Assembly (NCBI GenBank): GCA_003235785.1
Contig: QJYE01000532.1
Span: forward strand, 1 to 12,633
Reading direction: 5' to 3'
Length of the DNA stretch: 12,633 bases
From: Nitrospirota bacterium
GTDB taxonomy: Bacteria; Nitrospirota; Nitrospiria; Nitrospirales; UBA8639
The position numbers and the translations under genes are program-made. The notes beneath the pieces were generated by a model. It searched no databases. It was not told where the DNA came from and worked only from the letters and a program-made list of their open reading frames with translations. Positions 7,117-12,633 of the stretch are shown here, one piece after another. Each line of letters begins with the position of its first letter. Within the stretch, counting starts at the first letter, position 1.

Positions 7117-7431
7117 ATGTATGCGATTATCGAAACAGGTGGGAAACAATACCGTGCTGAACCGCATGGCCTTTTGCAACTGGAGTCCCTCGAAGGCGAT
7201 GTGGGAGCCATTGTTGAATTTGACGCAGTACGATTTCTCCAAACAGACCAAGCCCCAATTGTTGGGAACCCAACGATTCCTCAGGCGTTGGTCAAAGGAG
7301 AAATTGTTCGGCATGCTCGCACTCGATCCATTACGGTCTTCAAAATGAAACGCCGCAAGGGATATCGTCGAACCAGGGGACACCGTCAAGGCTTCACCCA
7401 GGTTCGGATTACGGAAATCGTGGCACCATAG
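7117..7431 (+). CDS. rplU: 50S ribosomal protein L21
   Basis: L21 is a 23S rRNA-binding protein of the large ribosomal subunit. The 104-residue protein starts with the family hallmark MYAIIETGGKQYR and contains the basic signature KMKRRKGYRRTRGHRQ (77-92) and the ending TQVRITEI. The ATG at 7117 is chosen rather than an in-frame ATG at 7072 because L21 proteins begin exactly here and AAGGAG lies 10 nt upstream. The stop TAG (7429-7431) lies in the first copy of a 12 bp tandem duplication, so a second in-frame TAG follows four codons later. The gene is paired with rpmA, as in most bacteria. Confidence 0.98.
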   Translation: MYAIIETGGKQYRAEPHGLLQLESLEGDVGAIVEFDAVRFLQTDQAPIVGNPTIPQALVKGEIVRHARTRSITVFKMKRRKGYRRTRGHRQGFTQVRITEIVAP

Positions 7432-7452
7432 AAACTATTTTAGAAACTATTT
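7429..7452 (+). repeat. 12 bp tandem duplication covering the rplU stop codon
   Basis: TAGAAACTATTT occurs twice back to back (7429-7440 and 7441-7452), perfectly matched. The first TAG is the rplU stop codon, and because the unit is 12 bp the second TAG is in the same frame. It probably arose by replication slippage. It sits 9 nt before the rpmA Shine-Dalgarno. Confidence 0.9.
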
Positions 7453-7474
7453 TTACGCTCTGGAGACGTGACTC

Positions 7475-7732
7475 ATGGCACATAAAAAAGGCGGCGGATC
7501 ATCCCGAAACGGACGCGATAGTAATCCACAATATCTTGGCGTGAAGGCCTATGCCGGCGAAGCAGTGAGCGGAGGCAGTATTTTAGTCCGTCAACGTGGG
7601 ACAAAATTCTTTCCAGGAACAAACGTGGGCTTAGGCAAAGACTACACACTCTTCGCCAAGGTCACCGGCACGGTCAAGTTTGAAGGAGGCGCGGCCCGAC
7701 GTAAGGTCAGCGTGTATCCCACCGCGCAATAG
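7475..7732 (+). CDS. rpmA: 50S ribosomal protein L27
   Basis: L27 is a large-subunit protein whose flexible N-terminus reaches the peptidyl transferase centre. The protein has 85 residues. It starts MAHKKGGGSSRNGRDSNPQY, the canonical opening, with no N-terminal cleavage extension of the Firmicutes type. GTKFFPGTNVGLGKDYTLFA is the family core, and the basic C-terminus RRKVSVYP is complete. The start codon has a GGAGA Shine-Dalgarno at 7462-7466. It lies 43 nt after rplU and 75 nt before obgE, in the common rplU-rpmA-obgE order. Confidence 0.98.
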   Translation: MAHKKGGGSSRNGRDSNPQYLGVKAYAGEAVSGGSILVRQRGTKFFPGTNVGLGKDYTLFAKVTGTVKFEGGAARRKVSVYPTAQ

Positions 7733-7807
7733 CTCTCCACACTACTTCCTTCTTTTCGCAGCACTCATTCCAGTTTTCTCGTAGGAGCCGGGTAAGTTAG
7801 GACAGCT

Positions 7808-8830
7808 ATGTTCATCGATCATGCACGCATTTTTGTCAAAGCTGGAGATGGTGGCTCAGGACACTGCAGTTTTCGTCGAGAGAAATTTGTCCCCCGTGGA
7901 GGTCCCAATGGCGGCGATGGCGGAAATGGCGGGAATGTCATCTTCGAGGCCTCAAACCGGGTATCGACCCTTCTGGACTTACGTTATCAACGCCATTACA
8001 CCGCCCAATCCGGGGAACGCGGCCAAAAAGCCAACTGCCACGGCTCCAATGGACTCAATGTCGTCATCTATGTCCCCGTCGGTACCTTAGTCAAAATTGA
8101 AGAGACTGGTGAAACCCTTGTCGATCTCATTGCCGATGGACAAACTTTTGTCGTCGCCGAAGGGGGAAAAGGCGGAAAAGGCAATGCGCGTTTTGCGACA
8201 TCCACCAATCGTGGACCACGCGAATTCGAACCAGGAACACCCGGCGTGGAACGATGGCTTAACTTAGAATTAAAGCTCTTAGCTGATGTCGGCCTGGTTG
8301 GGTTCCCTAACGCCGGGAAATCCACCCTCATCTCCGCAATCTCTTCTGCTCACCCAGAAGTCGCCAGTTATCCGTTTACCACATTACGCCCCCACCTCGG
8401 CGTGGTGGAGTGGGCAGATGATTCGTCATTTGTCGTCGCCGATATTCCGGGGTTAATCGAAGGAGCACATGAAGGCAAAGGCCTGGGCATTCAATTTCTT
8501 AAACATATCCAGCGAACTGCCTTACTCTTATATCTCATTGATATCACGGAATGGATTGAGCAAGACCCTCTTGTCACTTTTGAAACCCTGAGGAACGAAC
8601 TGCAAGCATTTGATCCCACTCTGCTTGAACGACCATTTGCTATTGCCGCCACCAAAATCGACTCCCAAGGCGATGGCCACAAACTTCAGGCTTTGCAAGA
8701 TTATTGCGTCGAACAGCAATATCGGTGCTTTCCTCTTTCAGCCGTCACCAGGGAAGGTCTCCCGGCACTCCTAACGTACCTCGGGCAAGCCGTCCTTGAG
8801 AATAAAGCTTCATGCACCAGCAAGTGCTAA
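7808..8830 (+). CDS. obgE: GTPase Obg/CgtA
   Basis: Obg is an essential GTPase that binds the 50S subunit and acts in ribosome assembly and stress control. The protein has 340 residues. The glycine-rich OBG fold (about 1-158) includes KAGDGGSGHCSFRREKF and the repeat GGDGGNGG. The G domain has the P-loop GFPNAGKST (165-173), switch II DIPGLIEGAHEGKGLG (from 212), G4 as TKID (282-285) and G5 as SAV (311-313). G4 normally reads NKxD; Rho-family GTPases also use TKxD, so activity is expected. There is no OCT domain, and the C-terminus is a short tail. The start follows TTAGGA about 5 nt upstream. The last 19 nt overlap proB, suggesting coupled translation. Confidence 0.97.
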   Translation: MFIDHARIFVKAGDGGSGHCSFRREKFVPRGGPNGGDGGNGGNVIFEASNRVSTLLDLRYQRHYTAQSGERGQKANCHGSNGLNVVIYVPVGTLVKIEETGETLVDLIADGQTFVVAEGGKGGKGNARFATSTNRGPREFEPGTPGVERWLNLELKLLADVGLVGFPNAGKSTLISAISSAHPEVASYPFTTLRPHLGVVEWADDSSFVVADIPGLIEGAHEGKGLGIQFLKHIQRTALLLYLIDITEWIEQDPLVTFETLRNELQAFDPTLLERPFAIAATKIDSQGDGHKLQALQDYCVEQQYRCFPLSAVTREGLPALLTYLGQAVLENKASCTSKC

Positions 8831-9936
8831 CCACCTGCAAGCGTGTCGTCGTCAAAATCGGAAGCAGCCTCGTGGCCTCTTCCACAGGAGGTCTTCGCTT
8901 AGACCGAATCAGTAGGCTGGCCGATGAATTCGGGGAACTTCAAACCAAAAACCGCCAACTTGTACTCGTCTCCTCCGGGGCTATCGTGGCTGGCATTTCT
9001 CATTTAGGGTTAAAAACCTACCCCCAGGAAGTTCCCCTGCAACAAGCTGCGGCAGCTGTTGGGCAAAGCCGCTTGGTACGGGCCTACGAAACAGCCTTTG
9101 AAGCCTCCGGCCATAAAGTGGCCCAAATTCTTTTGACCCATCAGGACTTGGCAGACCGTCGCCGATTTCTCAATGCCCGTCACACCCTCACCACATTACT
9201 TCAACTTGGAGTCATTCCTATTATCAACGAAAATGATACGGTCGCGGTTGATGAAATTCGGTTCGGCGACAATGATACCCTTGCCGGACAAATCGCCCAT
9301 CTCGTCGATGCCGATCTTCTGGTCATTTTGTCCGATGTGAACGGTCTGTACGAAGCAGACCCTCACTTGAATCCTTCTGCACAACTTATTCCACTGGTTT
9401 CATCCATCACCAAACACATAGAAAGTCTGGCAGGGGCCTCAAGGACCCAAGCCAGTCGTGGAGGAATGGTGACGAAAATACTGGCCGCTAAACAGGCTGG
9501 ACGGTTTGGCGTGCCTATGCTGTTATTAAATGGTGAAACACCCAATGCCTTAGGCCAGGCATTGGAAGGCAATCCCAGTGGGACATTTTTCGCGTCCAAT
9601 CAATCCTCTCTGACCAACCGTAAACAGTGGATTGCCTTTACGCTAAGACCCAAGGGGGAGATTATGCTCGATGAAGGGGCCGTGGCCGCACTCGTTATGC
9701 GGGGGAAGAGCTTATTAGCCTCAGGCATTTTGAACGTCAATGGCACTTTTCTACCCGGTGACCCTGTCAGCTGCACCACCAAGGAAGGCGTTGCCTTCGC
9801 GCAAGGGCTTACCAATTATTCGGCGGAAACCTTACAGCGCATCAAAGGCAAACAAACCTCAGAAATTCAGCAACTCCTAGGGGCACTGGAATACGAAGAA
9901 GTCATTCATCGAGATAACCTCGCGTTGACCCCATAG
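8812..9936 (+). CDS. proB: Glutamate 5-kinase with C-terminal PUA domain
   Basis: ProB phosphorylates L-glutamate to gamma-glutamyl phosphate, the committed step of proline synthesis, and is normally inhibited by proline. The protein has 374 residues. The amino acid kinase domain (about 9-262) shows VVKIGSS (13-19), VSSGAI (53-58), INENDTVA (138-145), RFGDND (150-155), LSDVNGLY (173-180) and SRGGMVTKI (216-224). A PUA domain (about 278-358) has GEIMLDEGA and LASGILNVNG. The ATG at 8812 lies inside the end of obgE; the Shine-Dalgarno is weak (TTGAGAA), and an in-frame GTG at 8824 is an alternative start. No proA follows, although ProA normally uses the unstable ProB product; it must be encoded elsewhere. 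Confidence 0.96.
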   Translation: MHQQVLTTCKRVVVKIGSSLVASSTGGLRLDRISRLADEFGELQTKNRQLVLVSSGAIVAGISHLGLKTYPQEVPLQQAAAAVGQSRLVRAYETAFEASGHKVAQILLTHQDLADRRRFLNARHTLTTLLQLGVIPIINENDTVAVDEIRFGDNDTLAGQIAHLVDADLLVILSDVNGLYEADPHLNPSAQLIPLVSSITKHIESLAGASRTQASRGGMVTKILAAKQAGRFGVPMLLLNGETPNALGQALEGNPSGTFFASNQSSLTNRKQWIAFTLRPKGEIMLDEGAVAALVMRGKSLLASGILNVNGTFLPGDPVSCTTKEGVAFAQGLTNYSAETLQRIKGKQTSEIQQLLGALEYEEVIHRDNLALTP

Positions 9937-10165
9937 GAGGGGTGAAAAGGAAAAAGTGAAAAGTACGCAGTGAGGAGTTAGGCCTAAAGAATAAATCGGA
10001 AGAAGGCAAAAATGGGGAAAACTCAGAATCCTTAGTTATCCATTTATTTCATTCACTCCTTACCCCTTACGTTCTACTCCTTCCATTCACTGATCGTATG
10101 ACTGGCCCAAAAGGTGCTGCTCGCGGATTTGTTCCCACACACACTATAAAAAGAACCCCCAACCC
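9937..10165. repeat. proB-nadD intergenic region with imperfect inverted repeat
   Basis: These 229 bp carry no supported gene. The first half is purine-rich and the second pyrimidine-rich on the plus strand. GTGAGGAGT (9970-9978) pairs with ACTCCTTAC (10055-10063) with one G-U, and AATAAAT (9990-9996) pairs perfectly with ATTTATT (10042-10048), so the two halves form an imperfect long hairpin. The pattern of GTGAGGAGT-like words resembles dispersed intergenic repeats, but only one copy is visible here. Near the end, TATAAA (10145-10150) could be a -10 for nadD with a very short leader, but no good -35 is present. Confidence 0.5.
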
Positions 10166-10828
10166 ATGTTCATTGGCATCTTAGGCGGTAGCTTCAATCC
10201 GATTCATAACGGACATTTGCACATCGCCAACGCCGTTTATCGCATGCTCGGTCTTGACCGCGTGCTCTTCATGCCAACAGGCGATCCCCCTCACAAACCA
10301 GCGAGCTCCCTGGCTCCTGCCCATCATCGCTTGGCAATGGTGAGGCTGGCCACGGAACCATATAAAGCATTTGCCGTAGATGATCGAGAAACACGGTCGC
10401 CTATGGTGTCATACAGCGTCGATACGATTACACATCTCAAGGGTGAATATCCTAGTGGAACGAAATTGGGCTTTATAATCGGTCTGGATGCCTTTTTGGA
10501 TCTACCCAGTTGGAAACAAGCACCCCATTTGCTTAAGATTTGTCATTTCATTGTCTGCTCCAGGCCTGGAGTCACCTTCACCCAACTCCAGTCGGTATCG
10601 CTTCTGCCTCCCATTTCACTTGCCAGCCTCCAAAACCTGGACCAACGCGTCGAGATTCGTCTGGAAGTCCCCCTTTCTTCAGGAAACTCTATGACGCTCT
10701 TATCGGTTCCCCCTTGCGAGGTCTCGGCATCACGCATTCGCGAGCATATCGCCCTGAAACGTCCGATAGGGGCTTGGTTGCCGCCTGCGGTAGAGTCCTA
10801 TATAATCCAACATCTGTTATATCAATGA
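10166..10828 (+). CDS. nadD: Nicotinate-nucleotide adenylyltransferase
   Basis: NadD joins nicotinate mononucleotide and ATP to form deamido-NAD in NAD synthesis. The protein has 220 residues, typical of the family. The nucleotidyltransferase signature GGSFNPIHNGH is at residues 7-17, with H14 and H17 as the (H/T)xGH pair. MPTGDPPHK (36-44), FIIGLDAFLDLPSW (103-116) and the C-terminal SASRIREHI (187-195, the family's ISSTxIR position) are in place. The start fits the family opening, but the bases before it (a run of C and A) contain no Shine-Dalgarno. Either the gene has a very short leader or initiation depends on other signals. Its stop overlaps the start of rsfS (ATGA), a conserved nadD-rsfS pairing. 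Confidence 0.96.
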   Translation: MFIGILGGSFNPIHNGHLHIANAVYRMLGLDRVLFMPTGDPPHKPASSLAPAHHRLAMVRLATEPYKAFAVDDRETRSPMVSYSVDTITHLKGEYPSGTKLGFIIGLDAFLDLPSWKQAPHLLKICHFIVCSRPGVTFTQLQSVSLLPPISLASLQNLDQRVEIRLEVPLSSGNSMTLLSVPPCEVSASRIREHIALKRPIGAWLPPAVESYIIQHLLYQ

Positions 10829-11238
10829 CCCGTACAACCCCACCAAAACCGTCGCTTTCTCACGAACAAGCCGTCTTTATCGCGCAAACCGCCAAGGATA
10901 AAAAGGCCGAAGACGTGCTGGTATTAGAAGTCGGAGATCTGACTTCTCTTGCGGATTACTTTATTTTTGCCTCAGGTGAATCGGAACGCCAGGTCCGCGG
11001 ACTCGCGGCAGTTATTGAAAAATCCATGGCCACGCAATATCACACCCAGCCAGTCATAGAAGGCAAAGATACGGCGACTTGGATCTTATTAGATTATGGG
11101 GACATCATCGTCCATATCTTTCGATCCGATATCCGCCAATATTATGCGTTAGAAAAATTGTGGGCCGATGCCCCTCACATTGAAATTCCTGAGCCTGAGC
11201 ATCCGCTATCAGCACCTCGCCAATTAGTGAGCGGATAA
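10825..11238 (+). CDS. rsfS: Ribosomal silencing factor RsfS
   Basis: RsfS binds ribosomal protein L14 and blocks joining of the 30S and 50S subunits, lowering translation when nutrients are short. The protein has 137 residues; the DUF143 domain occupies about 14-120. Conserved pieces are KKAEDVLVLEVGDLTSLADYF, ASGESERQVRGLA, WILLDYGDIIVHIF and YYALEKLWADAP. A proline-rich tail follows. The start at 10825 shares its ATG with the nadD stop (ATGA), indicating coupling. The open frame extends far upstream, to about 10540, but that part lies within nadD in another frame and does not resemble RsfS, so the longer form is rejected. Confidence 0.95.
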   Translation: MTRTTPPKPSLSHEQAVFIAQTAKDKKAEDVLVLEVGDLTSLADYFIFASGESERQVRGLAAVIEKSMATQYHTQPVIEGKDTATWILLDYGDIIVHIFRSDIRQYYALEKLWADAPHIEIPEPEHPLSAPRQLVSG

Positions 11239-11368
11239 CCAGATACCTCAACAACACGCCAGGAATCAAAAAACCTCGTCGTGATTGTGAGCCTCATGTT
11301 CCTAACCATAGAGGTTATCCAAAAGCAACCCTAACCATGAAGACGACGTAAGATACGAGGAGAACCCC
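11239..11368 (+). promoter_or_regulatory. bioB leader with competing short pairings and strong RBS
   Basis: The 130 nt before bioB contain a clear Shine-Dalgarno GAGGAGA (11357-11363). AACCTC (11272-11277) can pair with GAGGTT (11311-11316), or the overlapping CCTCGT (11274-11279) can pair with ACGAGG (11355-11360), which would cover the Shine-Dalgarno. TAACC/GGTTA (11303-11307, 11313-11317) forms another small hairpin. A BirA-type operator palindrome was not found, and no convincing -35/-10 pair is seen. Six-base pairings are expected by chance in a region this long. Confidence 0.25.
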
Positions 11369-12385
11369 ATGACTTCCTATCAAGATTTAGCAGCCCGAGT
11401 GCTCGACGGCACATCTCCCACACGAGAAGAAGCCTTGGAAATATTGGCGACGCCTCACAACCAACTTTTGGATTTAGTCAATGCCGCCTATACCATTCGA
11501 TCACGATATTTTGGGAACACCGTCCGACTGCAGATGCTCTTAAATGCCAAAAGTGGGGCCTGCCAAGAAGATTGTCATTACTGCTCCCAATCAACCATCT
11601 CTGACGCACCCATTGATCGCTATGCGTTGCTATCTCCAGAAAAAATGATGGAAGGCGCACGCCGCGCCGCAGACGCGAAAGCCCAGCGGTATTGCATCGT
11701 CATCAGTGGCCGTACGCCCCTGCAATCCGAAATCACCCAGATTTCCAATGCCGTTCGGCAAATCAAACACGAAATTCCTATTCAAATCTGTTGTTCACTG
11801 GGGCTTTTAAATGGCGAGCAAGCCAGTCAATTAAAAGATGCCGGCGTGGATCGCATCAATCACAACCTCAACACCAGTGAAGCCTTTCATCCATCCATTT
11901 GCTCCACGCACACCTATCAAGATCGACTGGACACATTAAAACATGCACGAGCCGCAGGCTTAGAACTGTGTAGCGGCGGAATTGTGGGGATGGGCGAACG
12001 CGATGAAGATCTGGTGGATTTAGCGTTGGCCCTCAAAGAGGTTCAACCGGATTCCATTCCGCTCAATATGCTCTATCCAGTAGAAGGCACCCCGTTTGGC
12101 GAAAAAAATGATTTAACCCCGGCCCGATGCCTCACCATCTTATGTCTCTTCCGCTTCCTCCACCCTCAGACAGAAATTCGAGCCGCAGGTGGGCGTGAAA
12201 AAAATCTTCGCTCTCTCCAACCCCTCGCTCTTTATGTCGCCGATTCCCTCTTCGTGGATGGCTATCTCACCACCCCAGGCCTCGCTCACCAGGAAGTCTG
12301 GAATATGATCGAAGACATGGGCTTCACAGTAGAAGTGAATTACCAAGGCACAGAAAATCCCCAAACCGAAGCCTGTTCAGCGTAA
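11369..12385 (+). CDS. bioB: Biotin synthase
   Basis: BioB is a radical SAM enzyme that inserts sulfur into dethiobiotin to make biotin. The protein has 338 residues, matching the family. The [4Fe-4S] SAM-cluster motif is C65-x3-C69-x2-C72 in GACQEDCHYCSQS. The residues expected to hold the second [2Fe-2S] cluster are present: C109, C141 (in ICCSLG), C201 (in ELCSGG) and R271 (in EIRAAGGR). YPVEGTPFG and the C-terminal VDGYLTTPG complete the signature. GAGGAG lies 6 nt before the ATG. No other biotin genes (bioA, bioD, bioF) are in the window, so this step is encoded apart from them or they lie beyond the right edge. Confidence 0.98.
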   Translation: MTSYQDLAARVLDGTSPTREEALEILATPHNQLLDLVNAAYTIRSRYFGNTVRLQMLLNAKSGACQEDCHYCSQSTISDAPIDRYALLSPEKMMEGARRAADAKAQRYCIVISGRTPLQSEITQISNAVRQIKHEIPIQICCSLGLLNGEQASQLKDAGVDRINHNLNTSEAFHPSICSTHTYQDRLDTLKHARAAGLELCSGGIVGMGERDEDLVDLALALKEVQPDSIPLNMLYPVEGTPFGEKNDLTPARCLTILCLFRFLHPQTEIRAAGGREKNLRSLQPLALYVADSLFVDGYLTTPGLAHQEVWNMIEDMGFTVEVNYQGTENPQTEACSA

Positions 12386-12410
12386 TTCTTCCCTATCGTT
12401 TGCCTATTTT

Positions 12411-12436
12411 CTGCACCTCAATGGGTAAAGGTGTAG
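12411..12436 (+). terminator. Possible terminator hairpin after bioB
   Basis: CTGCACCT (12411-12418) pairs with AGGTGTAG (12429-12436) through 8 bp including one G-U, with a 10 nt loop, 25 nt after the bioB stop. Only a weak T-rich stretch (GGATTTCTTTG) follows, so termination is uncertain. Confidence 0.35.
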
Positions 12437-12527
12437 TCGGATTTCTTTGCGAAAAAAATGGCCGCAGTTGACAGACAACACTGGCTTGCGACGGTCTCTT
12501 CTCTCAATACTTGACCGCAAATCGAAA

Positions 12528-12633
12528 ATGGGAGTGTTGAATAATAATAATTCCCAAGGGCATATTGGCCCCCAGGAACGTTGGATCTCAGAGGCCTCGG
12601 GACAGTTCAAAAAAAGCATGACCAGAGTTTTGT
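12528..12633 (+). CDS. Possible start of an unrecognised protein running off the right edge
   Basis: From the ATG at 12528 a frame stays open to the window end (35 residues visible). It begins MGVLNNNNSQGHIGPQERW and continues with ISEASGQFKKSMTRVL. The frame is open from 12429, so upstream TTG starts are also possible. No Shine-Dalgarno precedes the ATG, and no family is recognised. The composition looks protein-like, but 200 nt of open frame can occur by chance. The rest of the 248 nt after bioB holds a hairpin and nothing else that I can support. Confidence 0.25.
   Translation, partial: MGVLNNNNSQGHIGPQERWISEASGQFKKSMTRVL

Noticed and set aside
10540..11238. A 232-codon frame starting inside nadD
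   Set aside because: Only the part from 10825 resembles RsfS. The upstream part overlaps nadD in another frame and has no family resemblance; the ATGA overlap gives a natural start.
11239..11368. BirA operator or biotin-responsive site before bioB
   Set aside because: No long palindrome of the TTGTAAAC-type was found in the region.
12468..12496. TTGACA at 12468-12473 as a promoter for a gene to the right
   Set aside because: The bases at the -10 position (ACGGTC) do not resemble a -10 element.
12404..12619. A 71-codon minus-strand frame after bioB
   Set aside because: No ribosome-binding site, no recognisable motif, and a composition typical of a chance frame. It cannot be excluded but is not supported.

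Overview
This 12.6 kb window is bacterial chromosomal DNA made mostly of tightly packed housekeeping genes. The organism is most likely a member of the Nitrospirota, perhaps a Nitrospira with roughly balanced GC. I infer this from the gene order (trpS, then gap-pgk-tpiA-secG, then rplU-rpmA-obgE-proB and nadD-rsfS), the protein style and the long Ser/Thr/Pro tail on SecG. No marker gene in the window proves the assignment.

Layout. At the left edge is the C-terminus of a periplasmic solute-binding-type protein. It is followed 4 nt later by a membrane metalloprotease of the site-2 protease family and then by trpS, whose product carries four cysteines spaced like an iron-sulfur-binding TrpRS. 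A near-consensus sigma-70 promoter (TTGACA, 17 nt, TACTAT) restarts transcription for the triose-phosphate cluster gap-pgk-tpiA and the translocon gene secG. A 157 bp palindromic element flanked by CTAG sits inside this cluster, between pgk and tpiA. It is the clearest non-genic structure here and looks like a non-autonomous (MITE-type) insertion.

A branched-chain aminotransferase gene (ilvE) is the only gene on the minus strand. It converges on secG and diverges from rplU. From an extended -10 promoter runs rplU-rpmA-obgE-proB: two 50S ribosomal proteins, a ribosome-assembly GTPase and the first enzyme of proline synthesis. The proA gene that often follows proB is absent. Its place is taken by 229 bp holding an imperfect inverted repeat, followed by the translationally coupled pair nadD-rsfS (NAD synthesis and ribosome silencing) and then bioB (biotin synthase). 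The last 248 bases hold a possible terminator hairpin and a reading frame that runs off the window without recognisable homology.

The genes cover central carbon metabolism (GAPDH, PGK, TIM), protein synthesis (TrpRS, L21, L27, Obg, RsfS), protein export (SecG) and amino acid or cofactor synthesis (IlvE, ProB, NadD, BioB). I found no CRISPR array, rRNA, tRNA, intact transposase or obvious new multi-gene system. The items most worth a second look are the palindromic element, the TrpRS cysteine motif, the proB-nadD gap and the SecG tail.
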